Source of the DNA: Pectobacterium sp. PL152
GTDB taxonomy: Bacteria > Pseudomonadota > Gammaproteobacteria > Enterobacterales > Enterobacteriaceae
Length of the DNA: 64,000 bases
Direction: 5' to 3'
NCBI GenBank assembly: GCA_021907015.1
Contig: CP091064.1
Coordinates: 1,054,001-1,118,000 of the forward strand
In this document: piece after piece, positions 32,630 through 42,100 of the stretch
How positions within the stretch are numbered: the first letter of the stretch is position 1
Layout: each line of letters opens with the position of its first letter
Notes under the pieces: model-generated
Told to the model about the DNA's origin: nothing
Database searches by the model: none
The model's input: only the letters and a program-made list of their open reading frames with translations
Made by a program: the position numbers and the translations under genes

Positions 32630-33734
32630 TCACGCCAGTACGGCTAAGTCCGCTGCATCAAAACCGCGTAATTTATCCGTCTGCCCAGAACGCACCTTTT
32701 GTACCCATTGCGCATCAGAAAGCAGAACTCGGCCTACCGCGATCAGATCAAACTCCTCTCGCTCCATCCGCGCATGTAGATTGTCCAATGCCGCCGTGCC
32801 AGAACCCTCACCGCCAAACGCGGCAAAGAAATCCGAGGTCAACCCCACTGAGCCAACGCTGATTGTCGCCGCACCGTCAGTTTTTCGCCCAACCGGCGAA
32901 GTTCAGCCCTTCCGCCCCATCAACCTCAGGGAATTCAGGCTCCCAGAAACGACGCTGGGAACAGTGAAGAATATCCACACCCGCCTCAACCAGCGGCGCT
33001 AGCCAGTCCGTCATCTCCTGTGGGGAACTCGCCAGACGTGCGCTGTAGTCCTGCTGCTTCCACTGACTCACACGCAGAATCAGCGGGAAATCCTCACCAA
33101 CAGCGACTCGGACAGCACGAATTACCTCAGCGGCAAAGCGAGAGCGTTCGCGGATCGTTGCGCCACCAAAGGCATCTTCACGCTTATTCGTGCCCGACCA
33201 AAAGAATTGGTCGATCAGGTAACCATGCGCACCATGCAGTTCCAGCGTGTCAAAACCCAATCGTTTTGCATCCGCCGCAGCGCGAGCAAACGCCGCCACG
33301 GTATCAGCGATATCTTCTTCGGTCATCACCACACCGCGAGGCTCATCTGGGCCGACGATTCCCGAGGGGCTTTCAACAGGCGCATCAGGCTCCCAGCCGC
33401 GTCCGTGGGTTGACCCCGTATGCCAAATTTGCGGCCCAATACGGCCACCAGCGGCATGAACCGCTTTCGCCACCGCATCCCAACCAGCCAACGCGGCTTC
33501 GCCATGAAAGAGCGGGATCCCTGGCATATTACGCGAAGCGGGACGATCAACTACCGTTCCCTCTGTCAGAATCAGCCCGACTCCCCCTTCGGCACGGCGG
33601 CGATAATATTCCGCCTGCGCTGGGCCAGGAATGCCGTTTTCAGCCATACCTCTCGTCATCGGTGCCATGACAATGCGGTTAGGAAGAGTTAACCCTTTCA
33701 ACGTGAAGGGACTAAACAGAACATCATCAGACAT
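32630..33734 (-). CDS. NADH:flavin oxidoreductase, Old Yellow Enzyme family (two frame breaks)
   Basis: FMN ene-reductase that reduces activated C=C bonds or nitro groups. TIM barrel: FTLKGLTLPNRIVMAPMTRG at the start; substrate-binding LHGAHGYLIDQFFW with the His pair; NKREDAFGG; and at the end LIAVGRVLLSDAQWV. Two breaks lie 6 bases apart: T5 at 32881-32885 and CC at 32874-32875. One base added to each joins FAGWAKKLTG to AATISVGSVGLTSDFFAAFGG. Repaired length about 368 residues, normal for the family. Divergent from the aldo-keto reductase, suggesting joint control. Confidence 0.87.
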
Positions 33735-33870
33735 AAATATTTCCTTTTATGGTTTAACGTCATAGCGACGTTGAATATCGATTAGAAACGCAATTCATGC
33801 AGTTAAGCAACCCCCGTTAGCATCGCCTCCCGTAAAGAGAATGCCACCCTGCTTGCACTTATAAATGATG

Positions 33871-33900
33871 TATGACATATATAATAGATGTCAATCGACA
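33871..33900. promoter_or_regulatory. candidate operator between oxidoreductase and aldo-keto reductase genes
   Basis: TGACAT (33873-33878) and ATGTCA (33888-33893) form an inverted repeat with a 9-base AT-rich spacer; ATGTCAATCGACAT (33888-33901) adds a second overlapping dyad. Position between two divergent genes next to a tetR gene makes it a plausible TetR-family operator. Inference only. Confidence 0.45.
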
Positions 33901-33920
33901 TTTAAAAATAGAGGCACGGT

Positions 33921-34969
33921 ATGAAATACACAACGTTTGACGTAATACGGGCTTACGCGTTTCCGAACTTGCTCTCGGAACAGGAAATTTTGGCACCGGT
34001 TGGGGCTATGGTTCTGAAAAAGAACAGGCTAAACAGGTATTTGATCGTTATGCCAACGCGGGCGGCAACTTCATCGATACAGCGGATGCTTACCAGTTAG
34101 GCCAATCTGAGCAGATGGTCGGAGAATTCATTGCCGCAGATCGCGACCATTTTGTTGTAGCGACGAAGTACACCTTAAGTGCCATGCCGGATGCCGGAAT
34201 TTCCCGAACCGGCAATAGCCGCAAGAACATGATCTCATCGGTAGAAAACAGCCTGAAGAGACTGAAAACCGATCGTATTGATGTGCTGTGGGCGCACTTT
34301 GATGACCAATTAACGCCACTGGAAGAGATTGTTCGCACTTTCGACGATCTCATTCGGGTAGGAAAAATCCAGTACGCAGGCTTCTCTAATTTCCCCGCCT
34401 GGCGCATTGCCCGAGCGGACACTATCGCGGAACTGCGCGGCTGGTCGCGAATTGCCGGTATTCAGGTGGAATACAGTCTGGTGCAGCGCACCGCAGAACG
34501 AGAGCTACTGCCGATGGCTGAAGCAATGGGGCTGGCAGCAACGCTTTGGTCTCCATTGGGTGGTGGCTTGCTGACGGGAAAATATCGTCAAAGTAAAGAA
34601 GGCCGGCTGATCGGTTTTGGCGGAAGATTAGTGCACACCGAGCAAGACACGACCTTGCTGGATGAGGTTTTTCGCGTTGCAAACGACTTGAACGTCATGC
34701 CAATACACATTGCCATCGCCTGGTTGCGGCATAAATCAGCCCGGGCTAGCACCAGCCTGATCCCTATTCTGGGCTCCCGCACGCTGGCACAGTTGGATGA
34801 TACGCTGCTCGCATTAAATGTGACGCTAAACGACGATCAGGTCGCGCGACTGGATGAAGTCAGTGCTATTTCGCTGGGGACGCCACACGATCAGATCGCA
34901 GAGACATTGTCTCGGGCTCAGGGAGGCGACAGCGCTCATATTATTACACCGTGGCCGCCACGAGCCTGA
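33921..34969 (+). CDS. aldo-keto reductase (one frame break near the start)
   Basis: NADPH-dependent carbonyl reductase. Catalytic tetrad visible: Asp and Tyr in GGNFIDTADAYQLGQSE, Lys in VVATKY, His in VLWAHFDD. C-terminal cofactor region SLIPILGSRTLAQLDD. The start ATG 33921 opens MKYTTF; one G is missing at 33939, and adding it gives GRNTGLRVSELALGTGNFGTGWG. About 350 residues. It is divergent from the Old Yellow Enzyme and followed by tetR after 84 bp. Substrate unknown. Confidence 0.88.
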
Positions 34970-35053
34970 TCCGGCTATTGATGAAAGGCATCATCTATTG
35001 AGTCTGACTTTTTCATACCCTAAGATGATGCCTGACAGAAAAAGGAGAACAAC

Positions 35054-35634
35054 ATGGCCCGTGTATCAAAACAACAGATGGAGCGTAACCGAGAAGAAAT
35101 CATCCAGGTTTCTTCACAGCTCTTTCGTGAACGGGGCCTGAACGGCGTTAGCGTGAACGATCTGATGGCAGCAGCAGGCTTAACCCACGGTGGTTTCTAT
35201 GGTCATTTTGCATCTAAAGATGAACTCGCCGCCATCGCCAGCCGAAAAGCGCTTGAGGATTCCGGTACTCGCTGGCAGGAAATGTGCCAGCGCGCAGATA
35301 AACATAACCTGGAAACACTGGTGGAACACTATCTTTCCCCGCCCATCGAGACAGCGCAAAAGATGGCTGCGCCCTCACGGCACTAGCCAATGACATAGCC
35401 AGAGAAAGTGCAGATAAACCAGTACACGACGTTTATCTCAGCGGTGTCAAAGCCATGCTGGATAGGCTGGAGTCCCTCTCGACGATAAAAGATAAAGAGC
35501 AGCGCAAGCAGCATGCTCTGGCGCAATTCGCCCTGTTATCCGGTGCGCTGGCGCTAGCACGCGCAACAGCTGGCGATACTTTGTCGGACGACTTTCTCAA
35601 TGCCGCCAAAAAGGCACTGCTTGGCGAAACATAA
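35054..35634 (+). CDS. TetR/AcrR-family transcriptional regulator (one frame break)
   Basis: N-terminal helix-turn-helix: SSQLFRERGLNGVSVNDLMAAAGLTHGGFYGHFASKDEL. This GGFYxHFxSKDEL form is typical of NemR/AcrR-like repressors of detoxifying reductases. The frame breaks after ETLVEHYLS; adding one C to the C4 at 35337-35340 gives PAHRDSAKDGCALTALANDIARES and a C-terminal half ending KKALLGET. Repaired length 193 residues. AAAGGAGAA precedes the ATG. It probably controls the neighbouring aldo-keto reductase and ene-reductase; this is inferred from position. Confidence 0.88.
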
Positions 35635-35959
35635 ACAGGTTATGGAAAAGGGGCCTGTCGCATCCAGGATAGGTTCCAAACTGCATCCACTCTTAAAACG
35701 ATTCCCTGTATACAATCCACTCCTCTGACCTTCAGCCATTCAGACTACACCCTTTTTCATAACATCTTGTTATTGCATTATTCCCATCCATCATTAGACC
35801 GCCGCAATCGCGGTGCTATGCTTATCCGCACTTGCCCTGTTCACCTAATTTTTTGACAGAAAATATCAAATTTATTTGTTTTCTATTCAGGCGTTAAATC
35901 GACGACACTGCCGCCTTATATCCAATAGCACTTTTCGCTAACTCATGAGGTTGTCTAGT
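35635..35959. other. intergenic region before the DoxX gene
   Basis: About 320 bp with no gene. It should contain the promoter of the DoxX-family gene; a TATTTGTTTTCTATTC-like AT-rich stretch near 35870 is the most promoter-like part, but no clear boxes are seen. GAGG 9 bases before ATG 35960 decides that start over the ATG at 35945. Confidence 0.4.
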
Positions 35960-36394
35960 ATGATTTCTCAGTTGAATCAGTGGTTCACGCGTTTAACCGA
36001 TCATCCCGATGCAGGTAAACTTTTACTGCGTTTAACCGTGGGTATTCTGCTGCTGTTTCACGGCGTAGCAAAAATTGAGCACGGTGTGGGTTGGATCGTA
36101 CAGATGCTGCAAGGCGCAGGCCTGCCAGGTTTTATCGCTTACGGTGTCTACGTGGGCGAAGTCGTTGCACCGATTCTGATTATTCTGGGCGTATTTACCC
36201 GTATTTCAGGCCTGATTGCCGCGCTGACGCTGGTTGTGGCAACGCTGATGGTTGGCATGGGTAAATTCTTCACCCTGACCGACGTTGGCGCCTGGGCGCT
36301 GGAACTGGAAGCACTCTATTTCTTTGCTGGCATTATCATCATGCTGGTTGGCAGCGGCCGTTATTCTGTTGCCTCTAATCCTGCTTATCGTTAA
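35960..36394 (+). CDS. DoxX-family inner-membrane protein
   Basis: About 144 residues with four predicted membrane helices: LLLRLTVGILLLFHGVAK, IAYGVYVGEVVAPILIILGVF, IAALTLVVATLMVGM, and ALYFFAGIIIMLVGS. DoxX/YphA-type proteins are small membrane proteins linked to quinone or thiol redox; exact function is unknown. It follows a redox cluster but is separated from tetR by over 300 bp, so it need not belong to it. Confidence 0.88.
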   Translation: MISQLNQWFTRLTDHPDAGKLLLRLTVGILLLFHGVAKIEHGVGWIVQMLQGAGLPGFIAYGVYVGEVVAPILIILGVFTRISGLIAALTLVVATLMVGMGKFFTLTDVGAWALELEALYFFAGIIIMLVGSGRYSVASNPAYR

Positions 36395-36428
36395 TCCTTG
36401 CCATACGGCAGGCATTTCCGATAAAAGC

Positions 36429-36457
36429 AAAAAACCCGCGAATATCGCGGGTTTTTT
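36429..36457. terminator. bidirectional intrinsic terminator between DoxX gene and cysA
   Basis: AAAAAACCCGCGA, loop, TCGCGGGTTTTTT: near-perfect stem with A6 and T6 tracts, between convergent genes. Confidence 0.93.
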
Positions 36458-36475
36458 ATTGCAGCTATCTTCCGA

Positions 36476-37468
36476 TCAGATTTCCCAATCGTGGCTATAG
36501 CGCTTAGGCTTGAACTGAATCACATCGCCTTTCTGTAGCCCGTGCAGGCTTGCATCGTCTTTTGCGACTTCCGCTTCAATCAGTTCAGACTGCTCACCCA
36601 GCTTCAACGACAGGCGCGTTAAGGCGCCGAGTGGACGAATATCGCGCACCGTCACCGCCTGATAGCCTTCCTGCGCCTGAACGGATAGCGACACTTCATG
36701 AGGACGGAACAGAATCGTCTCTTCCGTTTGCGCCACTTTCAGTCGGTTACTGTCGCCGAGGAAATGGTAAACAAACTCGCTGGCTGGGTTGTTATACACC
36801 TCTGCTGGCGTGCCGATTTGTTCAATCACGCCTTTATTCATCAGCACGATACGGTCAGCCACTTCCATCGCTTCTTCCTGATCGTGCGTCACAAATACCG
36901 AGGTCAGATCGATATCTTCATGCAACTGAGACAACCAGCGGCGCAGCTCTTTACGCACCTTGGCATCCAGCGCGCCAAAGGGTTCATCCAGCAGCAGGAT
37001 GCTCGGTTCGACGATCAGCGCACGCGCCAGTGCAATACGCTGACGCTGGCCGCCGGAAAGCTGTTCAGGATAACGATCTCCCAGCCAGTCCAACTGCACC
37101 AGATTCAGCAGCTCATGTACTTTCTTTTCGATATCACGCTTCGAAGGCCGGATATTTTTCGGCTTCATTCGCAGCCCAAACGCGACGTTATCGAACACCG
37201 TCATGTGGCGGAATAGCGCGTAGTGCTGGAAGACAAACCCCACGTTGCGTTTGCGCACATCGTGGACGGACACATCCTGACCGTGGAAAATAATACTGCC
37301 ACTATCCGGCTGTTCCAGTCCGGCGATAATACGCAGCAGCGTTGTCTTACCGCAGCCCGATGGCCCCAGCAGCGCCACCAGTTCACCGCTGTGGATCGAC
37401 AAATTAATCTCGTTCAGCGCCCGAAACTGGCCAAATTGTTTATTAATATTGCGAATCTCAATGCTCAT
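36476..37468 (-). CDS. cysA: sulfate/thiosulfate ABC transporter ATPase CysA
   Basis: ATP-hydrolysing subunit of the sulfate importer. Walker [14 protein letters not shown], signature [15 protein letters not shown], Walker [14 protein letters not shown]-loop [13 protein letters not shown]-terminal TOBE-like region from about 250. 330 residues, somewhat shorter than E. coli CysA, with the shorter C-terminal part. Overlaps cysW by 11 bases. Last gene of the cluster. Confidence 0.95.
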   Translation of the reverse strand: MSIEIRNINKQFGQFRALNEINLSIHSGELVALLGPSGCGKTTLLRIIAGLEQPDSGSIIFHGQDVSVHDVRKRNVGFVFQHYALFRHMTVFDNVAFGLRMKPKNIRPSKRDIEKKVHELLNLVQLDWLGDRYPEQLSGGQRQRIALARALIVEPSILLLDEPFGALDAKVRKELRRWLSQLHEDIDLTSVFVTHDQEEAMEVADRIVLMNKGVIEQIGTPAEVYNNPASEFVYHFLGDSNRLKVAQTEETILFRPHEVSLSVQAQEGYQAVTVRDIRPLGALTRLSLKLGEQSELIEAEVAKDDASLHGLQKGDVIQFKPKRYSHDWEI

Positions 37469-38339
37469 TTTTGGCCAACTCCTGTTGTTTCTGTATTTGC
37501 TTCGTCAATCGACCTTCACTCCACTGGCGCAGTAACAGCACCACCAGCGACATGATCAGCAGCAGAATCGCCACGCTGAAGGCCGCAACGATGTTGTACT
37601 CGTTATAAAGAATTTCGATATGCAGCGGCAGCGTGTTCGTCAGGCCGCGAATATGGCCGGAAATGACGGAAACGGCACCAAACTCGCCCATCGCGCGCGC
37701 AGTACACAGCACCACGCCGTAAATCAGCGCCCACTTCACATTCGGCAGCGTGATATGCCAGAACATTTGCCAGCCGTTCGCCCCCAGCAGACGTGCCGCT
37801 TCTTCCTCCTGCGAACCCTGCTCTTCCATCAGCGGAATCAGCTCACGGGCAACATAAGGCAATGTGACGAAAATTGTCGCCAGCACGATGCCCGGCACAG
37901 CGTAAACAATTTGCAGATCGTGTTCGAGCAGGAAGGGATAGATCTTGCTTTGTGCACCAAACAGCAGCACATACACCAACCCCGCCACAACGGGGGAAAC
38001 AGAAAACGGTAAATCGATCAACGCCAGCAGAAAGCTCTTGCCACGAAACTCGAATTTCGTCACACACCACGCCGTCGCCAATCCGAATATCACGTTTAAC
38101 GGCACGGAAATGACGGTCGCAAGCAGCGTCAACTTCAGTGCGGAGATCGCATCCGGTTCGGTAATCGCATCCCAAAAGGCATCGATGCCCTTATCCAGCC
38201 CCTGGGTCACCACCATCATCAGCGGCAGCACCAGAATCAGAAAAAAGACGATCCACGCGAGTGAAACCAGAATGTAATAGGCTGCGGGCTGCTTTTTTCT
38301 TTTAGCCGCGCTGGCCTGAGCGGAAATAACCTGTTCCAT
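37458..38339 (-). CDS. cysW: sulfate ABC transporter permease CysW
   Basis: Second membrane subunit of the importer. Six membrane helices; EAA-type loop [23 protein letters not shown] that contacts Cys[12 protein letters not shown]. 293 residues, near E. coli. Starts 12 bp after cysU and overlaps cysA. Confidence 0.96.
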   Translation of the reverse strand: MEQVISAQASAAKRKKQPAAYYILVSLAWIVFFLILVLPLMMVVTQGLDKGIDAFWDAITEPDAISALKLTLLATVISVPLNVIFGLATAWCVTKFEFRGKSFLLALIDLPFSVSPVVAGLVYVLLFGAQSKIYPFLLEHDLQIVYAVPGIVLATIFVTLPYVARELIPLMEEQGSQEEEAARLLGANGWQMFWHITLPNVKWALIYGVVLCTARAMGEFGAVSVISGHIRGLTNTLPLHIEILYNEYNIVAAFSVAILLLIMSLVVLLLRQWSEGRLTKQIQKQQELAKNEH

Positions 38340-38351
38340 GACGACCAGCCC

Positions 38352-39164
38352 TTACAGTTTCGGTTGAATGCGGCGCTGCAACACGTTAATCAGCAGCAGC
38401 ATAATGAAAGAAACCAGCAGCATGAACACGCCGATCCCGGTTGCCCCTTTGTAGTCATACTGATCGAGCTTGGAGACGATCAGCAGCGGCAGGATTTCGG
38501 TTTTAAACGGAATGTTCCCCGCGATAAACACCACGGAGCCGTACTCCCCCACGCCGCGGGCAAAAGCCAGCGCAAAGCCCGTCAGCCACGCCGGTAACAG
38601 CGCAGGAAGCAAGACATGGCGGAAAACCTGAAGCGGACGCGCGCCCAGACAGGCGGCGGCCTCTTCGACTTCTTTGGGAATATCGGCCAGTACCGGTTGT
38701 AGCGTTCTGACCACGAAAGGCAGCGTGACAAAAATAAGCGCCAGCGTGATGCCAATCCCGGTGTAGGCGATTTTGAACGGAAACAGCGAGCCAATCAGAC
38801 CATTCGGTGCATACAGCGCCGTCAGGGCAATCCCCGCGACCGCTGTGGGCAGCGCGAAGGGCATGTCGATCATGGCATCGATCACTTTACGGCCGGGAAA
38901 GGTATAGCGCACGAGCACCCAGGCCAGCAGCGTCCCGAGAATACCGTTAATAAAAGCCGCAGCCAGCGCTGTACCAAACGAAAGCCGCAGGGAGAAAAGC
39001 ACCTGACGGCTGGTTATCAGATCCCAAAACTGGCCGAACGTTAATTGGCTGGCATATAAAAACATCCCCGCCAACGGAATGAGGACAATTAATCCTAAAT
39101 AGCTCAGGCTAAACCCTAACGTTAGCCCGAAACCGGGAATCACTGAGGAAGAACGCTGTGACAT
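38352..39164 (-). CDS. cysU: sulfate ABC transporter permease CysU (CysT)
   Basis: First membrane subunit. Six helices; EAA loop EEAAACLGARPLQVFRHVLLPALLP; GVGEYGSVVFIAGN. 270 residues, close to E. coli CysU (277). It is preceded by a terminator-like hairpin that separates it from the binding-protein gene. Confidence 0.96.
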   Translation of the reverse strand: MSQRSSSVIPGFGLTLGFSLSYLGLIVLIPLAGMFLYASQLTFGQFWDLITSRQVLFSLRLSFGTALAAAFINGILGTLLAWVLVRYTFPGRKVIDAMIDMPFALPTAVAGIALTALYAPNGLIGSLFPFKIAYTGIGITLALIFVTLPFVVRTLQPVLADIPKEVEEAAACLGARPLQVFRHVLLPALLPAWLTGFALAFARGVGEYGSVVFIAGNIPFKTEILPLLIVSKLDQYDYKGATGIGVFMLLVSFIMLLLINVLQRRIQPKL

Positions 39165-39268
39165 ACCGTGCCTTTAATTTTCATACTCACTACCCAGCCA
39201 ACAACTGCTTGCCGACACGCGCTACCTGACAGAAGATTTCGGGCGGCTGTCGCCAGCCTTTTAACCTG

Positions 39269-39293
39269 AAAAAAGCCGCTAGGTGATAGCGGC
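39269..39293 (-). terminator. intergenic terminator/attenuator between sbp and cysU
   Basis: On the minus strand GCCGCTA, loop TCACC, TAGCGGC is followed by TTTTTT. It lies 24 bp after the binding-protein stop, inside the operon, so it probably lets only part of the transcripts reach cysUWA. Confidence 0.75.
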
Positions 39294-39316
39294 CTTAATC
39301 CGTCAGACGTTAAAAC

Positions 39317-40327
39317 TTACTTATTGATCTCTTTAAAGATTGCGTCGAACACGCCACCATCGTTAAAGAATTTGTCCTGTGCCGCTTTCCAGCCACCGAA
39401 GTCCTTATCGATCGTCACCAGATTCACAGGGGCAAACTGATCTTTAAACTCTTCAGCAATCTTGGCGTTACGTGGACGGTAGAAATTTTTACCGATGATG
39501 CGCTGTGCTTCATCGCTGTAGAGGTATTGCAGATAAGCTTCAGCCTGTTTCTGCGTTCCCTTGCGCTCAACGACTTTATCCACAACGGCAACTGGCGGTT
39601 CAGCCAGAATCGACAGAGATGGTGTGACGATTTCAAGCTGATCGCCGCCCTGCTCTTGCAGAGACAGGTACGCTTCGTTTTCCCATGCCAGCAACACATC
39701 ACCTAACTGACGCTGTACAAAGCTAATGGTCGCCCCACGCGCACCGGTATCGAGAACAGGCGCATGACGATACAGCTCGGTCACAAATTTCAGTGCGGTT
39801 TCATCATTACCGCCCGGTTGCGCTTTGGCATACGCCCACGCGGCCAGGAAGTTCCAACGTGCGCCGCCAGAAGTTTTCGGGTTTGGCGTGATGACTTCAA
39901 CGCCCGGTTTCACCAGATCGTTCCAGTCTTTGATTTGCTTTGGATTACCTTTACGCACCAGAAAAACGATGGTGGAGGTATAAGGCGTGCTGTTGTCAGG
40001 CAAACGCGCCTGCCACTTAGGATCGATCAGCTGTTGATTCAGGTTTAATGCATCAATATCACCGGCCAGCGCCAGCGTCACCACATCGGCCTGCAAGCCG
40101 TCAATCACCGAACGCGCCTGCTTTCCAGAACCGCCGTGCGAGTTTTTGATGGTGATATCTTCACCGGTGGTCGCTTTCCAATGCTTAATAAACGCCGCAT
40201 TGTATTGCTGATACAGTTCACGCGTCGGATCGTAGGACACGTTTAATAATTCGGTAGCCGCCGAGGCCACACCGGAAAACAACAGTGCTGCCGTAGCAAC
40301 AGATAACCCCAGACGACGTATTGACAT
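39317..40327 (-). CDS. sbp: periplasmic sulfate-binding protein, Sbp type
   Basis: Captures sulfate for CysUWA. Signal peptide [23 protein letters not shown]. Motifs agree with E. coli Sbp better than Cys[96 protein letters not shown]. 336 residues. ATG 40327 is chosen over an in-frame GTG 9 bases upstream because AGGGAG is correctly spaced for it. It occupies the place that cysP has in E. coli. Confidence 0.93.
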   Translation of the reverse strand: MSIRRLGLSVATAALLFSGVASAATELLNVSYDPTRELYQQYNAAFIKHWKATTGEDITIKNSHGGSGKQARSVIDGLQADVVTLALAGDIDALNLNQQLIDPKWQARLPDNSTPYTSTIVFLVRKGNPKQIKDWNDLVKPGVEVITPNPKTSGGARWNFLAAWAYAKAQPGGNDETALKFVTELYRHAPVLDTGARGATISFVQRQLGDVLLAWENEAYLSLQEQGGDQLEIVTPSLSILAEPPVAVVDKVVERKGTQKQAEAYLQYLYSDEAQRIIGKNFYRPRNAKIAEEFKDQFAPVNLVTIDKDFGGWKAAQDKFFNDGGVFDAIFKEINK

Positions 40328-40390
40328 TCTTATCACTCCCTAATGCTCGAAAGTATCAGATAAAATCATGACGGATGTGACTGATTAATA

Positions 40391-40468
40391 ACTTAAATGA
40401 TTCGACTTGCAGGACAAAACGCGATCGTTTTGCACCGCACATATGCAGCTTGAAATAGGACGGGTATA
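40391..40468. repeat. short internally deleted ERIC-type repeat
   Basis: TAAATGATTCGACTTGCAGGACAAAACG and GCAGCTTGAAATAGGACGGGTATA are the two ends of the larger repeat at 62707-62974, here only about 80 bp apart in total. The central AAAACGCGATCGTTTT is a palindrome. The ERIC core is missing. Confidence 0.7.
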
Positions 40469-40636
40469 TCAGGCTGACAACATGGAAGTGACAATAGTGG
40501 ATATAGGGAGGGGGCAAAAATATTGTTTCGCGATAATTTATGCTATCGCGTTATATTGTTAATGGTTATGTAATAGTTTTCAATCTAAGCAATTTTGTCG
40601 CTGTTGACGGCATTTTGCGAGGGAGGACGGGGTAAC

Positions 40637-40658
40637 CCTGATGCCCTGCGGCATCAGG
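40637..40658 (-). terminator. hairpin downstream of cdaR
   Basis: CCTGATGCC, loop CTGC, GGCATCAGG: perfect nine-pair stem 53 bp after the cdaR stop. There is no strong T run, so it is a weak terminator or an mRNA-stabilising end. The rest of the 380-bp gap holds the short ERIC-type repeat and the sbp promoter region. Confidence 0.5.
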
Positions 40659-40710
40659 TAAGTACGGCGGAGAACAAACAGGGTTAAGTAAAAACCGTCA
40701 ATTTTCAGCT

Positions 40711-41868
40711 CTACTCTTCTTCATCAAGCTGCAAAGCCACGTACAGAAGCAAGCGATCGTCGAAATTCCCCAGATCTAACCCCGTCAGCTCGGAGATGCG
40801 GTTGAGACGATACTCCAACGTATTACGGTGAATAAACAGCGCTTTCGCCGTCGCACCGGGCTGAACGTTATTACGGAACCAGGCGCCCAGCGTCCGACGC
40901 AGCAGACCATTGCCATCCATTGCTTTCAGCTTCGAGAGTGGCCGCACCAGCTCGTTTGCCTGCCAGCCGCCGCGCAGGCTGTCCAACAGCACGGGCAACA
41001 TCAGATCCTGATAGTAATAACAGCGCTGAGCAGGCATACGCTGTTTGCCCACGCTCATGGTCGTGCGTGCTGTGCGGTAAGAGCGCGCGATACTGCCAGG
41101 GCCGGCAAAATAGTTTCCCAGCGCCAACCGCACCCGCAGCCGACTGCTTTCCGCCATGCGCGACATGAGCGTATCCACCCGCCGCCGATGATCTTCTGCA
41201 TCCCAGCGCCCGTGGCTGTTCAACGCCGGTTTTAGCACCACCATTTCTGTCAGGGAAACGATCGCGATCAGGTTGTCACGTTCCGGCGTGGTCAGCAGCG
41301 TCTGCAACTGCTGTAGCTCCGCCATGGCAGAATCTACCCCGAGCTGCCCGCTGTCCACTTCAATCACCGCCGCAACGCGTGGCTTATTCAGATCGATGCC
41401 TAAGCGCTGCGCCCACTCCATGAGGGCGGGAGAAAGATCGTCGGTGCGGATCAGGTTCAACACCAGCTCTTCACGCAGACGGCTATCCTGCGCCAGCATA
41501 TGCAACAACCTCGCCTGCTCCAGCATCATTTCCGCCGTCATACAGACCAGTTCGCCGTACTGCCGTAGCTGGCTGGGGTTCCCTGTTAAACCAATAACAC
41601 CAACGATTTCACCGTCGATGCGCAGGGGTAAATTGATGCCTGGACGCACGCCATGCAGGTGGCGCGCCACGGCATCATCAATATCGACGACCCGTCCCTG
41701 CGAGAGCGCCAGCAGCGCCCCTTCGTGCAGTTCCCCCAATCGTTCCTGATCGCCACTGCCGATAATCTTACCGCGAGCATCCATCACATTGATATTGCTA
41801 TCAATGATCTGCATGGTCCGCGCGACAATATCCTGTGCCATCTTGGCATTGAGATGATACGACGCCAT
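40711..41868 (-). CDS. cdaR: carbohydrate diacid regulator CdaR
   Basis: Activator of glucarate/galactarate/glycerate use genes, including its own family of garPLRK and gudPD operons in E. coli. N-terminal sugar-diacid recognition domain (MASYHLNAKMAQDIVARTMQ to about 140); C-terminal PucR-type helix-turn-helix GATAKALFIHRNTLEYRLNRI. 385 residues, same as E. coli. The start is ATG 41868, preceded by GAGG; an upstream in-frame ATG would add 26 unrelated residues. Plant cell walls are a source of these diacids, which fits a plant pathogen. Confidence 0.95.
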   Translation of the reverse strand: MASYHLNAKMAQDIVARTMQIIDSNINVMDARGKIIGSGDQERLGELHEGALLALSQGRVVDIDDAVARHLHGVRPGINLPLRIDGEIVGVIGLTGNPSQLRQYGELVCMTAEMMLEQARLLHMLAQDSRLREELVLNLIRTDDLSPALMEWAQRLGIDLNKPRVAAVIEVDSGQLGVDSAMAELQQLQTLLTTPERDNLIAIVSLTEMVVLKPALNSHGRWDAEDHRRRVDTLMSRMAESSRLRVRLALGNYFAGPGSIARSYRTARTTMSVGKQRMPAQRCYYYQDLMLPVLLDSLRGGWQANELVRPLSKLKAMDGNGLLRRTLGAWFRNNVQPGATAKALFIHRNTLEYRLNRISELTGLDLGNFDDRLLLYVALQLDEEE

Positions 41869-42014
41869 TTTTACCTCTGAGAGGAACATTGACAATTGCA
41901 CCAGCATACCGCCACACCGTGCGCCACACATTGTGCAAATTAACAAAGAAACGGGAATTAGATTAAATCTGTGGAAGAACTCACAAAAGCACTTTCATGG
42001 AGAAGCGAGAACGA

Positions 42015-42036
42015 GCCGGGCACCGAAGTGCCCGGC
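42015..42036 (-). terminator. hairpin after degP
   Basis: GCCGGGCAC, loop TTCG on the minus strand, GTGCCCGGC: perfect nine-pair stem with UUCG loop, 65 bp after the degP stop, followed by a T-rich stretch. Confidence 0.7.
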
Positions 42037-42100
42037 CAGAAAATCAACGTAACAAGCTGTCTTAAAAGGCAATTATCCACTTACACGTTGAACAGAGCGG

